From Sandaracinus amylolyticus (GTDB taxonomy: Bacteria; Myxococcota_A; Polyangia; Polyangiales; Sandaracinaceae): 64,000 bases of DNA. The position numbers and the translations under genes were made by a program. Where the stretch lies: the NCBI RefSeq assembly GCF_021631985.1, contig NZ_CP070225.1, forward strand, positions 9,424,001 through 9,488,000, given 5' to 3'. The notes under the pieces were generated by a model, which searched no databases, was not told the origin of the DNA, and saw nothing but the letters and a program-made list of their open reading frames with translations. Shown here in pieces: positions 1 through 9,390 of this stretch; within the stretch, counting starts at the first letter, position 1, and the number at the start of each line of letters is the position of its first letter.

Positions 1-1
1 G

Positions 2-1543
2 AGCGTGCTCGGCCGCGGCGGCATGGGCGTGGTCTACGCGGGCGTGCACCTCGAGCTCGAGCGCGACGTCGCGATCAAGGTGCTCCCCGGCGTCTACGCG
101 CGCAGCGCGGAGGCGATGAAGCGCTTCGAGCGCGAGGCGCGCACGGCGAGCCGTATCTCGCACCCGAACGTCGTCACGATCTTCGACTTCGGTCGCCTCG
201 ACAGCGGCGAGCCCTACCTCGTGATGGAGCGCCTCACCGGGCGCGACCTCGACATGGTGCTCATCGAGAAGCGGCGCCTCGATCCGCGCGAGCTCGTGAA
301 GCTGCTCGCGCAGATCGGTCAGGCGCTCGACGCGATGCACGCGCAGGACGTGGTGCACCGCGACCTCAAGCCGTCGAACGTGTTCTATGCGGCCGACGGT
401 ACGGTGAAGCTCGGCGACTTCGGGCTCGCCGCGCTCGCGACGAGCAAGGGCGAGCGTCTCACCGAGCACGGCACCGTCGTCGGGACCGCGGAGTACATGG
501 CGCCCGAGGCGGCGCGCGGCGCGCTCGTCGATGCGCGCGGCGACGTGTACTCGCTCGCGGCGATGGCGTACGAGCTCTTGTGCGGCGCGCTGCCGTTCCA
601 CGGACAGCCGGTGCAGGTGCTCGTCGACAAGGTGAGCCAGCCCGCGCCCTCGATGCTCAAGGCGTCGGGCCTGCGCTTCTCGGAAGAGATCGAGCGCGTG
701 ATCGCGCGCTCGCTCGATCGACGTCCCGCCGCGCGACACACGAGCGCGGGCGAGTTCGTGCGCGAGCTGACGGCCGCCGTCGAAGCGGCGCCCGCTGCGG
801 TGCAGGAGCGCGCGGTGCCGGCGTCCGAGCCGCGCGTGCGCGGTGAGTCCACCGAGGTCGTCCCCCCGCCGCAGCGACGCCGTGGTGCGTGGGTCGTCGC
901 GGCGCTGCTCGTCGTGCTGATCGGCCTCGGCTTCGGCGTGTGGAGCGTCGCCGGTGGAGGCGCGGAGACGGCCGCCGCGAGCACCACCGTCGTCGTCGTT
1001 CCGCCGGTCGCGCCGCTGGTGCCGGGGCCCGAGGTCGCGGTGGTCGCGCCGACTCCGGTCGCCGCGCCGCCCGCGGAGCCGAGCGAGCCGGTGATCGAGG
1101 CACCCGCGCCGAGCGTGCCCGCCGCGCGCCCGACCACGCGTCGCACCACGACCACGGCCACGACGAGCGCGCCCGAGGCGGTCGCCGCGACCACGAGCGC
1201 GCCCGAGCGCATCGCGCCGGTCGAGACCGCGCCGCCGGTTCGTGTTGCCCCTCCGCCCGAGGCGCCGCCTCGCGAGGACGGGGCCGCGCGCGCCGCCGAG
1301 CTCGTGCGCGAGGCACAACGCGCGCTGCTGCGCGGTGAGGTCCCGCGCGCGCGAGATCTCTATCGCGAGGCCACCGGCGCGGCGCCGCGGGATGGTGCCG
1401 CGTGGCGCGGGCTCGGCCTGGCGAGCGAGCGCATGGGCCTCACGCCGGAGGCGATCCAGGCCTACGAGCGCTACCTCCGCATCGCGCCCAGCGCGGGCGA
1501 TGCCGACGCGATCCGCGAGCGCATCGCCCGCCTCCGAGGCTGA
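2..1543 (+). CDS. Ser/Thr protein kinase with TPR tail (5' end cut by window)
   Basis: This is a Hanks-type Ser/Thr kinase. The frame opens inside the glycine-rich loop (GRGGMGVVYAG), so the true start lies left of the window. Counting from the GTG at base 5, the ATP-binding Lys is in VAIKVL (about residue 25), the catalytic loop HRDLKPSN is near 119-125, DFG is at 138-140 and the APE-like motif follows GTAEYMAPE. A juxtamembrane linker leads to one membrane helix (about 297-316). After it comes a long Ala/Pro/Thr-rich stretch and a C-terminal TPR-like segment (about 430-505). This gives a cytoplasmic kinase with an outer sensory or docking part, a layout common in myxobacteria. The substrate is unknown. 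The next gene is on the same strand 41 bases on. Confidence 0.93.
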   Translation, partial: SVLGRGGMGVVYAGVHLELERDVAIKVLPGVYARSAEAMKRFEREARTASRISHPNVVTIFDFGRLDSGEPYLVMERLTGRDLDMVLIEKRRLDPRELVKLLAQIGQALDAMHAQDVVHRDLKPSNVFYAADGTVKLGDFGLAALATSKGERLTEHGTVVGTAEYMAPEAARGALVDARGDVYSLAAMAYELLCGALPFHGQPVQVLVDKVSQPAPSMLKASGLRFSEEIERVIARSLDRRPAARHTSAGEFVRELTAAVEAAPAAVQERAVPASEPRVRGESTEVVPPPQRRRGAWVVAALLVVLIGLGFGVWSVAGGGAETAAASTTVVVVPPVAPLVPGPEVAVVAPTPVAAPPAEPSEPVIEAPAPSVPAARPTTRRTTTTATTSAPEAVAATTSAPERIAPVETAPPVRVAPPPEAPPREDGAARAAELVREAQRALLRGEVPRARDLYREATGAAPRDGAAWRGLGLASERMGLTPEAIQAYERYLRIAPSAGDADAIRERIARLRG

Positions 1544-1584
1544 TCCCGCTTGGGTGCGCGTCCCTGGGCGGCTAAGTAGCGCGG

Positions 1585-2892
1585 GTGCGTAGCGAAGCTC
1601 TCCGAGCCGCGCCCGCGGTCTCCCCGGCGCGTCGGTTCTCGTCTTGGACGAGCAGCGCGCTCGTGGCGCCGTTCCTCGTCGCGCTCGCGCTGCGGCTCGC
1701 GCTCGCGGTCGCGTTCCCGGTGAGGCCCGTCTGGGACGGCGTGATCTACGAGCGCGCCGCCGATGCGATCGCGCGCGGTGAGGGCTACACCCGCGGCTCG
1801 ATCGATCCCGACGCGTCCGACGCCGACGAGGCGACCGCGTTCTATCCGGTCGGCTTCTCCGCGATGATCGCGCCGCTGCGCTGGGTGCGCGCCGCGCCCG
1901 CGCTCGATCTCGTCGCGCAGTCGTGTGCCGGCGCGCTGATCGTGATCGGCGCGGGACTGCTCGGGCGACGTGCCGGTGGCGCGCGCACCGGACGCCGCGC
2001 CGCGTGGCTCGTCGCGCTGTGGCCGGGCGGGATCCTGCTCTCCGCGTCGTGGCTGAGCGAGCCCTTCTTCGCGCTCTTCGTGTGCGCGGCGAGCCTCGTG
2101 ATCGTCTACGCGCGACGCCGCCACGCGCTCCGCGCGACCGCGCTCGCCGCGCTGATCCTGGGCGTCGGCGCGTACGTGCGACCGACGTCGATTCCGATGC
2201 TCGCGCTCATGACGATCGGCGTCGCGCTGGTGTCCTCGCGCGACGTCGTCGGTCGCGCGCGTGCGCTCGTCATGCACGGTGCCGTCGCGGCGATCGTCGT
2301 CGCGCTCGTGCTCGCGCCGTGGGCGCTGCGCAACGCATCGGCGCTCGACGGAGCCGCGCTCACCTCGACGAACGGCGGCGCGAACCTGCTCGTCGGCACG
2401 CGCGGCGAGGGCGGCTACGCGACGCTCGAGCCCGACGACGACGGAGACTGCGGCGGGCTCGGTGAGGTCGCGCGCGATCGGTGCCTCGCCGACCTCGCGA
2501 CGGCGCGCATCACGGAGGACCCGCTCGCGTGGCTCGCGCGCGGCGTGCTCAAGATCACGTCGACGTTCGGGCACGAGTCGAGCCCGGCGCAGGCGTGGGG
2601 CGAGGCGACGCAGCGCGCGGGCGTGAGCGGCGAGGCGCACGCGCTGTGGGCGCTCGGGATCGAGCGCGCGTGGTGGCTGGTGTTCCTCGCGGGCGTGATC
2701 GCGGGCGGTGTGATCCTCGCGCGACGATCGGGCGACGGACGCGTGAAGGTCGCGCTCTTCGCGCCGCTGCTGGGGCTCGCGGCGCTCCACTTCGTGTTCC
2801 TGGGTGGGGATCGCTACCACGCGCCCGTCGTGCCGCTGATGGCGGCGCTCTGCGCTCTGGCCATCACCGCAGCACGCCGTCCGGCACGGTGA
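1585..2892 (+). CDS. GT39-like (ArnT/PMT-type) membrane glycosyltransferase
   Basis: This polytopic membrane protein of 435 residues has about nine hydrophobic helices and looks like a glycosyltransferase of the ArnT/PMT_2 superfamily. After the first helix it has the acidic loop motif VWDGVIYERAADAIARGEGY, where these enzymes carry the catalytic Asp. The segment FYPVGFSAMIAPL then resembles the family's conserved P(x)GF/Y region. Such enzymes move a sugar from a polyprenyl-phosphate carrier to a lipid or protein outside the membrane. The acceptor cannot be told. The start is GTG; no strong ribosome site is visible. A DUF2723 enzyme of related fold lies 4 kb away on the other strand. Confidence 0.75.
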   Translation: MRSEALRAAPAVSPARRFSSWTSSALVAPFLVALALRLALAVAFPVRPVWDGVIYERAADAIARGEGYTRGSIDPDASDADEATAFYPVGFSAMIAPLRWVRAAPALDLVAQSCAGALIVIGAGLLGRRAGGARTGRRAAWLVALWPGGILLSASWLSEPFFALFVCAASLVIVYARRRHALRATALAALILGVGAYVRPTSIPMLALMTIGVALVSSRDVVGRARALVMHGAVAAIVVALVLAPWALRNASALDGAALTSTNGGANLLVGTRGEGGYATLEPDDDGDCGGLGEVARDRCLADLATARITEDPLAWLARGVLKITSTFGHESSPAQAWGEATQRAGVSGEAHALWALGIERAWWLVFLAGVIAGGVILARRSGDGRVKVALFAPLLGLAALHFVFLGGDRYHAPVVPLMAALCALAITAARRPAR

Positions 2893-2905
2893 TAGCTTCG
2901 CCGAC

Positions 2906-4171
2906 GTGCGACGCTCGATCTGCTTTCTCTTGGTGCTCGCCTCGCTCGTGGTCGGTTGCGGCCCCTCGCGCACGCTCGACGACGACGACACCGACCCGGT
3001 GCGCATCGGCCTGGTCCTCTCGCTCTCCGGCGATCTCGGCGCGTCGGGCCAACACCGGCTCGACGCGGTGCGGCTCGCGGTGCGCGAGGTGAACGCGGCG
3101 GGCGGCGTGCTGCCCGCGCGGCGCGTCGAGCTCGTCAGCGCCGACGGCGAGAGCATGCCCGAGGTCGCGGTGAGCGCCTCGCGCGGCATCCTCGCGGCGA
3201 GCCCCGACGTCGTCGCGCTGATCGGCGACTCGGGCAGCACGAGCACGCTGCGCATCGCGATGGAGGTCACGCAGCCCGCGGGCATCCTGCACGCGAGCGG
3301 GAGCTCCACGTCGACGCTGCTGACCGATCTGCAGCGCTCGCTCGAAGAGGACGAGCGCTGGTTCTTCCGCACCGCGCCCTCCGACGCGTCGCAGGCACCG
3401 GTGCTCGCCGAGGTGATGCACGCGCGCGAGTGCACCAGCGTGATGATCGTCCACGTCGACAACGACTACGGCATGCCGTTCGAGGCCGGGGTGCGCGCGC
3501 GCTTCACGCAGCTCGCGGGCGCGGGCGCGCTGATGCCCTCGCTCGCGATCACCGACAACCGCGCGGACTACACGAGCGACGCGATGGCGGTCGCGGCCGC
3601 GGCGCCCGCCTGCGCCGCCCTCATCGCCTATCCGGGCTCGGGCGGTCGCCTGATGCGCGCGTGGAATTCGATCGCGACGCGCCCGAACGTGCGCTGGTTC
3701 GGCGCGGACGCGCTGCGCCAGCCCGCGTTCGTCGAGGAGGCGGGCTCGGGCGTGCTCACCGGGTTCCTCGGGACCGCGCCGCTCACCGATCCCGAGACGC
3801 CCGCGAACAACGCGTTCCGCGCCGCGTACGCCGCGACGTTCGGACGCGAGCCCGCGACGTTCGACGCGAGCTTCTACGACGCGGCCGCGCTCATCCTGCT
3901 GTCGATCGCGGCGGCGGGCATCGACGAGCCGGTCGCGATGCGCGATGCGCTGCGCACGCTCTCGGATCCCAGCGGCGTGGTGGTGCGCGCGGGATCGCTC
4001 GCCGAGGGCATCCGGCTGCTGCGCGACGGACGCGTGATCAACTACGAGGGCGCGAGCGGGCCGGTCGACGTCGACGAGCTGGGCGAGGTCGAGGGGGTGT
4101 TCGAGGTCTGGCGGGTGAACGCCGAAGGCGCGTTCGAGCGGGACGAGACGCTCTATCCCGCGACGCTCTAG
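2906..4171 (+). CDS. ABC transporter substrate-binding lipoprotein (LivJ-like)
   Basis: The product is a 421-residue periplasmic binding protein of the branched-chain amino acid type (Peripla_BP_6). A lipobox (LVVGCG) follows a short hydrophobic signal. The mature start VRIGLVLSLSGDLGASGQHR matches the family's first strand and ligand loop (IGxxxPLTG). Further on, VMIVHVDNDYG and YPGSGGRLMRAW fit the second lobe. It starts 13 bases after the upstream glycosyltransferase gene and probably shares its transcript. No permease or ATPase gene is adjacent, so it may act as an orphan receptor or work with a transporter elsewhere. The start is GTG. Confidence 0.85.
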   Translation: MRRSICFLLVLASLVVGCGPSRTLDDDDTDPVRIGLVLSLSGDLGASGQHRLDAVRLAVREVNAAGGVLPARRVELVSADGESMPEVAVSASRGILAASPDVVALIGDSGSTSTLRIAMEVTQPAGILHASGSSTSTLLTDLQRSLEEDERWFFRTAPSDASQAPVLAEVMHARECTSVMIVHVDNDYGMPFEAGVRARFTQLAGAGALMPSLAITDNRADYTSDAMAVAAAAPACAALIAYPGSGGRLMRAWNSIATRPNVRWFGADALRQPAFVEEAGSGVLTGFLGTAPLTDPETPANNAFRAAYAATFGREPATFDASFYDAAALILLSIAAAGIDEPVAMRDALRTLSDPSGVVVRAGSLAEGIRLLRDGRVINYEGASGPVDVDELGEVEGVFEVWRVNAEGAFERDETLYPATL

Positions 4172-4249
4172 GCGAGCGACGCAACGACGAGCCCGTCGTC
4201 TCGATGGGGCCCGCTCCGGCGCACGCACCCGCGTCCGGAGGAGGTCCCC

Positions 4250-5029
4250 ATGGATCGTGTGTCGATCGCTCGTCTCTTCGCTTCACTCGTCGTGCTCTGC
4301 GCGGCGCCGACCGGTTGCTCGGCCGTCGAGAGCCCGTCGGCGCTCACGCTCGAGCTCAGCGCCGCCGGCCCGGGCGGCGTGACCTATCGGCTCCGCGACG
4401 CCGAGCTCACGGTCGCCGGCCCGGAGAGCGTGACGGTGTCCACCGAGACCGATCCCGACGCCTCGGTCATCTCGCTCTCGCTCCCGGCGGGCGCGTACAC
4501 CGTCGCGCTCGCGAGCGGCTGGCGTCTCGAGCGCGTGGTGGACGGCGTCGCCACCGACGTCGAGGCCACGCTGATCTCCGCCAATCCCGCGGAAGCCCTG
4601 CTCACCGCGGACGCCGTCACGCAGGTGCGCTTCCGCTTCCAGCTCGCCCGCGAGGTCGTCGAGACCGGGCCCGGGCAGCTCGACATCGGCATCGACGTCG
4701 TGCCGGCTCCGCCCGAGAGCGGCACGCTGCGAGTGCGCTGGACGTTCCCCTCGCCGCGGACCTGCGCCAGCCATCCGGGTGAAGACGGCATCGAGATCGT
4801 CGCCACGCCCTTCGGCGGCGGCGCTTCGCTGACGGCGTTCTTCGACTGCGAGGCCGGCATCGGCGAGATCTCGGATCTCGCGCTCGGCGACTACGAGGTG
4901 AGCGTGTCGCTCGTCGACGCCGCGGGTCGCGTCCTCGATCGCACCGACCTCTACGTCCTGACGGTCGGCGAGCCGTGCGTGGAGGTCGTCGACGGCGCGT
5001 GCGTGGTCGTGCTCCCGACCACGTTCTGA
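4250..5029 (+). CDS. lipoprotein of unknown function
   Basis: This 259-residue protein has a signal peptide and lipobox (APTGCSA at about residues 19-25). The mature part is beta-rich, with short repeats of the form RLRDAELTVAGPE and VRFRFQLARE and an even spacing of hydrophobic strands, which suggests an Ig-like or lipocalin-like sandwich. A good ribosome site (GGAGG, 4250 minus about 9) supports the ATG. It has four Cys in the mature C-terminal half, probably two disulfides. I do not recognise a family. It faces the next gene, with a strong hairpin between them. Confidence 0.75.
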   Translation: MDRVSIARLFASLVVLCAAPTGCSAVESPSALTLELSAAGPGGVTYRLRDAELTVAGPESVTVSTETDPDASVISLSLPAGAYTVALASGWRLERVVDGVATDVEATLISANPAEALLTADAVTQVRFRFQLAREVVETGPGQLDIGIDVVPAPPESGTLRVRWTFPSPRTCASHPGEDGIEIVATPFGGGASLTAFFDCEAGIGEISDLALGDYEVSVSLVDAAGRVLDRTDLYVLTVGEPCVEVVDGACVVVLPTTF

Positions 5030-5035
5030 TCGACG

Positions 5036-5066
5036 CGAGGGGGCCGCAGCGAGCGCGGCCCCCTCG
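5036..5066. terminator. GC-rich hairpin between convergent genes
   Basis: A 12-base perfect inverted repeat (5036-5047 with 5055-5066) has a 7-base loop and outer flanks (GACGCGA ... TCGCGTC) that can extend the stem. It sits in the 43-base gap between two genes that meet tail to tail, so it can end transcription from both sides. There is no run of T on either side, so a purely intrinsic mechanism is not certain. Confidence 0.6.
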
Positions 5067-5072
5067 TTCGCG

Positions 5073-7025
5073 TCACCGCACTGCGAGCGTGCCGTAGCCC
5101 GGGATCGTGATCGCGGTGACGCTCGTGTCCGGCACCGGGACGTACAGGATGCCGCCGTCGACGTGGCTCACCGGGAGCAGGGTCGCGTCCACCGCGATCT
5201 CGCCGCTCGCGCTGGTCCACGTCGCGTCGAGCGCGTCGCCGTCGGGCGGGACGACCAGCTCGACCTCGCTGCCCCACGAGAGCGATCCGTCGACGTCGAC
5301 CACCACCGTCGCGTATCGCGTCGGCGCGCCCGAGAGCGACGCGCTCCCGCGCACTCCGCGGATGCGATCGAAGATCAGACGATAGTTGTAGTCGCTGATC
5401 CACTGGTCGTCGCAATAGCCCATCACGTCGGTGTGCTGCGACGGATTGAGCAGCTGATTCGAGAGCAGGTCGTATCCCCAGCTGCCGATTCGACCACCGG
5501 AGTACGGATAGGACGCCTCCGCGCCCGACGCGCCGCCGCACGGTGCGTGAGGACGACCGAGCGAGTGCCCGACCTCGTGCACGAACGTGTCCTCGGTGCC
5601 GCGATATCCGAGGCCGATGCTCGCGCGCGAGAACGTGTCGCGCACCGAGGGGACCGGGCCGAGCCCCGCCACGCAGCCGCGCCCGCAGAACTGCGAGAAC
5701 GTCGAGGCCGGATTGAACAGACAGTAGTAGTAGGTGTCGGCGGGCGGACGATCGGACTGCCGCAGATTCATGCACTCGTTGAGCAGCTGCGACCATCCGC
5801 TGCCGTCGGCGCCGATTCCGTTGTTCCACACGAGCGGGCTCGAGCGCACCGTGATCTCGACGTCTTCCACCGGGAAGACGCTGCGCATGAAGTCGCGATA
5901 GGCCGCGACGTTCGCGGCGCTGGTGTCGGGCAGTCGGTTCGAGCCGTCGGCGCCGTAACGCACCGGCACCAGCACCACGCGGAACGTGCCCCCGTTGTCG
6001 CGCGCCGCGAGCGTCGCGGTGCCCGAGCTCGGGAAGCGCGCGCCACCGGTCGCGCCGCCTCCGCCGCCGCAGGTCGTCGCGACGTCGTAGATGCCGACCG
6101 AGATCGGCACGTCGGGCGTGATGCGATCGCCGGGGATCCGCAGGTTCAGCGTCGAGGCGAGATCGGCGTCGGTCGACGAGCCCTGGATCCGCCCGCGCAC
6201 CTCGATCGGCGCGCCATCGCCGAGCGCGACCCGCGCCACCACCTCGCGCGCGACGAAGCCCGCGCGCGGCTCGACGAAGAGCCGCACCAGCGCGTCGCGC
6301 CCCGCGACGATCGGCGCGCTCGGCGCGACCGCCGAGCCATCACGCGCGATCGTGATCTTCACGCCCTGGTAGATCGCGACCTCGCGCAGCGCGACGTCGC
6401 CGACCGGCGCTTCTCCGGCGGGCGGGAGCAGCGCGTCGTAGTCGCAGCGCATCGCGTCGATGCGCCCGGTGCGCGCGATGCCGCCCACCGTCGCCGACCA
6501 CTCGCCGGTCGCGCCGCTCGCGGTGCGGGTGAGCGTCACCGCGATCGACGTCGGCGCGCACGCGCCCTCGGCGGTGCACATCGTGGCGGTCGTCGTGAAG
6601 GACGAGCCCGCGCCGGCCTGGATGGGCACGAAGCGCGTCGGGTCCGGCGTGGTGAACGAGCGCGCGTGCGCCATGCAGTCCGGGGGGTCGCTCGAGAGCA
6701 CGAGGAATTCGCGCTCCGCGCCCTCGCTGCAGCGGGTGCCGATCGTCGCGCTCGGATAGAGCGGCGCGGGCACGAACGCGTCCGGCATCTCGACGACGGT
6801 GCCCGCGTCGACGCCGGGCGGGACCCAGGCATCGACGGGCACGGGGAGCGGACCCCCGTCGACCCCGGGCGGGACCCACGCGTCGACGCCGGGGATCGGT
6901 GTGCCGCCGTCGACCGGCGGTGGTGGAGACGTCCGCCGACCCGGTGCTTCGGAGAGCTCGCCGACACAGCCGGTGAGCGCGATGAGGAGCGCGATCGCGA
7001 GGTGGGTGGGGCGGAGGTGCTGCAC
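5073..7025 (-). CDS. secreted zinc metallopeptidase (metzincin-type)
   Basis: The 650-residue lipoprotein (lipobox ALTGCVG) carries the metzincin zinc site HEVGHSLGRPH at about residues 481-491, and DVMGY about 45 residues later as a probable Met-turn. Upstream lies a linker of Asp/Pro/Val repeats in which the unit VDAWVPPGVD occurs twice, then beta-rich domains. Cys pairs around the active site (for example FCGRGCVAG and PCGG) suggest disulfides. The likely role is extracellular or surface protein degradation, which fits a predator or scavenger. The exact family (M66-like) is a guess. The chosen start is a GTG 20 codons before the lipobox Cys. Confidence 0.85.
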   Translation of the reverse strand: MQHLRPTHLAIALLIALTGCVGELSEAPGRRTSPPPPVDGGTPIPGVDAWVPPGVDGGPLPVPVDAWVPPGVDAGTVVEMPDAFVPAPLYPSATIGTRCSEGAEREFLVLSSDPPDCMAHARSFTTPDPTRFVPIQAGAGSSFTTTATMCTAEGACAPTSIAVTLTRTASGATGEWSATVGGIARTGRIDAMRCDYDALLPPAGEAPVGDVALREVAIYQGVKITIARDGSAVAPSAPIVAGRDALVRLFVEPRAGFVAREVVARVALGDGAPIEVRGRIQGSSTDADLASTLNLRIPGDRITPDVPISVGIYDVATTCGGGGGATGGARFPSSGTATLAARDNGGTFRVVLVPVRYGADGSNRLPDTSAANVAAYRDFMRSVFPVEDVEITVRSSPLVWNNGIGADGSGWSQLLNECMNLRQSDRPPADTYYYCLFNPASTFSQFCGRGCVAGLGPVPSVRDTFSRASIGLGYRGTEDTFVHEVGHSLGRPHAPCGGASGAEASYPYSGGRIGSWGYDLLSNQLLNPSQHTDVMGYCDDQWISDYNYRLIFDRIRGVRGSASLSGAPTRYATVVVDVDGSLSWGSEVELVVPPDGDALDATWTSASGEIAVDATLLPVSHVDGGILYVPVPDTSVTAITIPGYGTLAVR

Positions 7026-7124
7026 CTCGGCCCTGTGCGTCTGCGCGTCGGAGAGCGATCACGGCGAGGTCGATTTTGGTGCGTCGGGTGCGCACATGTC
7101 GGACGTCGACGTGAACGGCTCCGG

Positions 7125-9002
7125 CTAGGGGCCCACGGTGAAATCGGACACGTCGATCGGGGTCTCTCCGTCGGCCTCCGCGAGCCGCTGCGAGAGGGCG
7201 CGCAGCTCGAGCGCCTCGGGCTGGATCGCCAACGCGCGCGACACCGACTCCCGCGCCCGCTCGAGCACGCCGACCTGCGCGTAGTAGAGCGCGTCGACGT
7301 AGTGGGCCCAGAGGAGCTGGTTGCGGGTCTCGGGGTCGTCCTGCCGCGGGCCCAGCGCGCGGGCGAGCGACTCCAGCGATGCGGCCCGGCGCGCGGCTCC
7401 GCCGCGCACGTCGGCGTCGGTCGCGCCTCCGTCGACCACCTCGTAGAAGCCGGGCCCCGGCACGATGGTCTCGTAGAGCGCGCGCGGCACCCGCACGTCC
7501 ATCTCGATCAGCAGCGGGCGCGACGCCGCGAGCGACTGCAGGTTGGGCTGGCGCAGCTCGCCGTCGACGAGATAGCCGCTCAGCAGCTCGCGCAGCGAGG
7601 GGTCGCGCTCCACCAGGTGATCGACGACCCCGGGGTAACCGAGGAACGGGATCGGCACGAGCGTCACGTCGGGGCGCGCGTGCTCGGTCTGCGCGAGCTC
7701 CCAGTGGCGGAACACGGTCTGGGGCAGGTGCGCGATCACCACCGCGCGCGGCGGCAGCGCGCGGATGCGGCGATCGTCGAAGTCGTCGGTCGCGTGGAAC
7801 GTCGCGAGCGAGGCGTGGGCGCGGCTCTGATCGAGCTGCGCGAGGCCGAGCGCGGCGGTCACCAGCGCGAGCACGGTGAGCATCGTGCGCGGCGCACGCG
7901 CGCTCCCACCGCCGAGCTGCGCCATCAGCGCGCCGACGAACGCCGCGGCGAGCGCGGCGATGCCCATGAACGCCGGGAGCAGATAGCCGAGCGCATCGGG
8001 GTTGCCCGCGGTGTGCCCCAGCCAGGTGCGACCGAGGCACGCGAACAGCACGATCGCGGCCCACACCCAGCCGAGCCGCCGCGCGCCCGGCGCCCGCAGC
8101 AGCGCCCACAGCCCGGCGAGCGCGAGCACGAGCAGCAGCGGGTGCACGGTCTCGACGATCGCGATCATCACGTCGATGGCGCGATCGATCGGGCCCGCGT
8201 CCTCGAGCACGTTCGTGTGCTGGTAGGCGCGCGCCGAGACGACCCAGAAGAAGCGCGAGAGGTCGGTGGGGTGACCGAGATCGACCGGAGGATCGGTGCT
8301 CGAGCGCACCGGCAGGTAGACGTACGCGGCGAGCCCGGCGGCGAGCGCGCCCGCCGCGACCACCAGCGAGCGCGGGCCGCGCGCGCGGTAGACCCGGGCG
8401 AGCGTCGGCGCGATCGCGGGCAGCGTCATCACCGCCATGAAGTGGTGGTTCGCGAGCGCGAGACCGAGCGCGAGCGCGGCGACCGAGAGCGGTCGGACGT
8501 CGTGGGTCGGCCACGAGGCCTCGAGCGCGACGATGCGCTCGATCGCGATCGCGAGGAGCAGCGCCTGGAGCGCGTAGACCTCGGGGCGCACCGACTGGAA
8601 CCACCACGCGTACGAGCAGGCGACGCTCCAGGTCGCGCCGAGCGCGATCGGGATCGAGAGACGATCGTGGCGGACCTCCATCGCGCGCACGGTCGTGTCG
8701 ATCGCGCGGAACAGGAACCCCGCGGCGACGGCGCCGCAGAGCGCCTGGGCGAGCGCGATGCGCAGCGCGAGCGGGCCGAGCGGCAGGAACGTGAAGAGGT
8801 GCCCGACGAGCGCGGCGAGCGGATGCCCGGGCGGGTGCGCGATGTCGAGGGCGACCGCGGCGGCCGCGAGCTCGCCGGAGTCGAGCCAATAGGCGTGGGG
8901 CGAGGCGGTCGCGAGGTACGCGGCGAACGGGACCCCCACCGCGAGCGCATACGCGATCAGCGAGACGCTGGGGTCGCGGGGGTGCTTCGGGATGAGGGCC
9001 AT
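7125..9002 (-). CDS. DUF2723 membrane protein (TMEM260-like glycosyltransferase)
   Basis: This 625-residue protein has roughly a dozen membrane helices followed by a soluble C-terminal part with helical TPR-like segments. The first outer loop has the DUF2723 signature WLDSGELAAAAVALDIAHPPGHPL, in which the Asp and Glu are the expected catalytic acids (family members have DSGEF...HPPGYPL). Members of this family, including eukaryotic TMEM260, are O-mannosyltransferases that use lipid-linked sugar (GT-C fold). The bacterial acceptor is not known. The gene diverges from the small gene at 9583, and the space between them is full of repeats. Confidence 0.85.
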   Translation of the reverse strand: MALIPKHPRDPSVSLIAYALAVGVPFAAYLATASPHAYWLDSGELAAAAVALDIAHPPGHPLAALVGHLFTFLPLGPLALRIALAQALCGAVAAGFLFRAIDTTVRAMEVRHDRLSIPIALGATWSVACSYAWWFQSVRPEVYALQALLLAIAIERIVALEASWPTHDVRPLSVAALALGLALANHHFMAVMTLPAIAPTLARVYRARGPRSLVVAAGALAAGLAAYVYLPVRSSTDPPVDLGHPTDLSRFFWVVSARAYQHTNVLEDAGPIDRAIDVMIAIVETVHPLLLVLALAGLWALLRAPGARRLGWVWAAIVLFACLGRTWLGHTAGNPDALGYLLPAFMGIAALAAAFVGALMAQLGGGSARAPRTMLTVLALVTAALGLAQLDQSRAHASLATFHATDDFDDRRIRALPPRAVVIAHLPQTVFRHWELAQTEHARPDVTLVPIPFLGYPGVVDHLVERDPSLRELLSGYLVDGELRQPNLQSLAASRPLLIEMDVRVPRALYETIVPGPGFYEVVDGGATDADVRGGAARRAASLESLARALGPRQDDPETRNQLLWAHYVDALYYAQVGVLERARESVSRALAIQPEALELRALSQRLAEADGETPIDVSDFTVGP

Positions 9003-9041
9003 CTTCGGGCGGGGCGATGATAGCTGGCGCTTCGGTGAGAG

Positions 9042-9226
9042 GCGCGTGGTGGTGGGTCCGACGCCCGGGGTGCTCGCGGGCTGCTGTCATGAGGGGCGCG
9101 AGCTTCGGGCGGCGGTGGTCGCATCGCGGCGCGCGCGCTGCCGCGCCGCCGCGATGCTTCGATCACGCTGTGGTCGGAGTCTGCGAGCCCCCGTCGCACG
9201 AGGGCGTCGGACCCACCACCACGCGC
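9042..9226. repeat. 25-base perfect inverted repeat with nested hairpin
   Basis: Bases 9042-9066 and 9202-9226 are exact reverse complements over 25 positions (left arm starts GCGCGTGGTGGTGG). Inside lies an 11-base inverted repeat, 9121-9131 with 9147-9157 (GCATCGCGGCG / CGCCGCGATGC), with nearly the same centre. No reading frame in the 185 bases looks like a gene. It could be a folded RNA, a small mobile repeat such as a REP/MITE remnant, or a recombination scar. Confidence 0.7.
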
Positions 9227-9314
9227 CCGGTACCGCGGTTCTGCCGTCGCACTGGGTTGCGCTGGGGTGGCTCGCGACGGGTCCGCGCTTCGCCGCGGCC
9301 CCGACGCTCGCGGT

Positions 9315-9371
9315 TCGGGCTCTGCTTCGCACTCGCCCGGATCGGTCGGGCTCTGCTTCGCACTCGCCCGG
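9315..9371. repeat. 26-base direct repeat, two copies
   Basis: The same 26 bases (TCGGGCTCTGCTTCGCACTC and six more) occur at 9315-9340 and 9346-9371, a period of 31. They lie between the large inverted repeat and the 45-base tandem block, in a stretch with no convincing gene. Confidence 0.75.
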
Positions 9372-9390
9372 GTGAGAAAGGAGGCGACGG

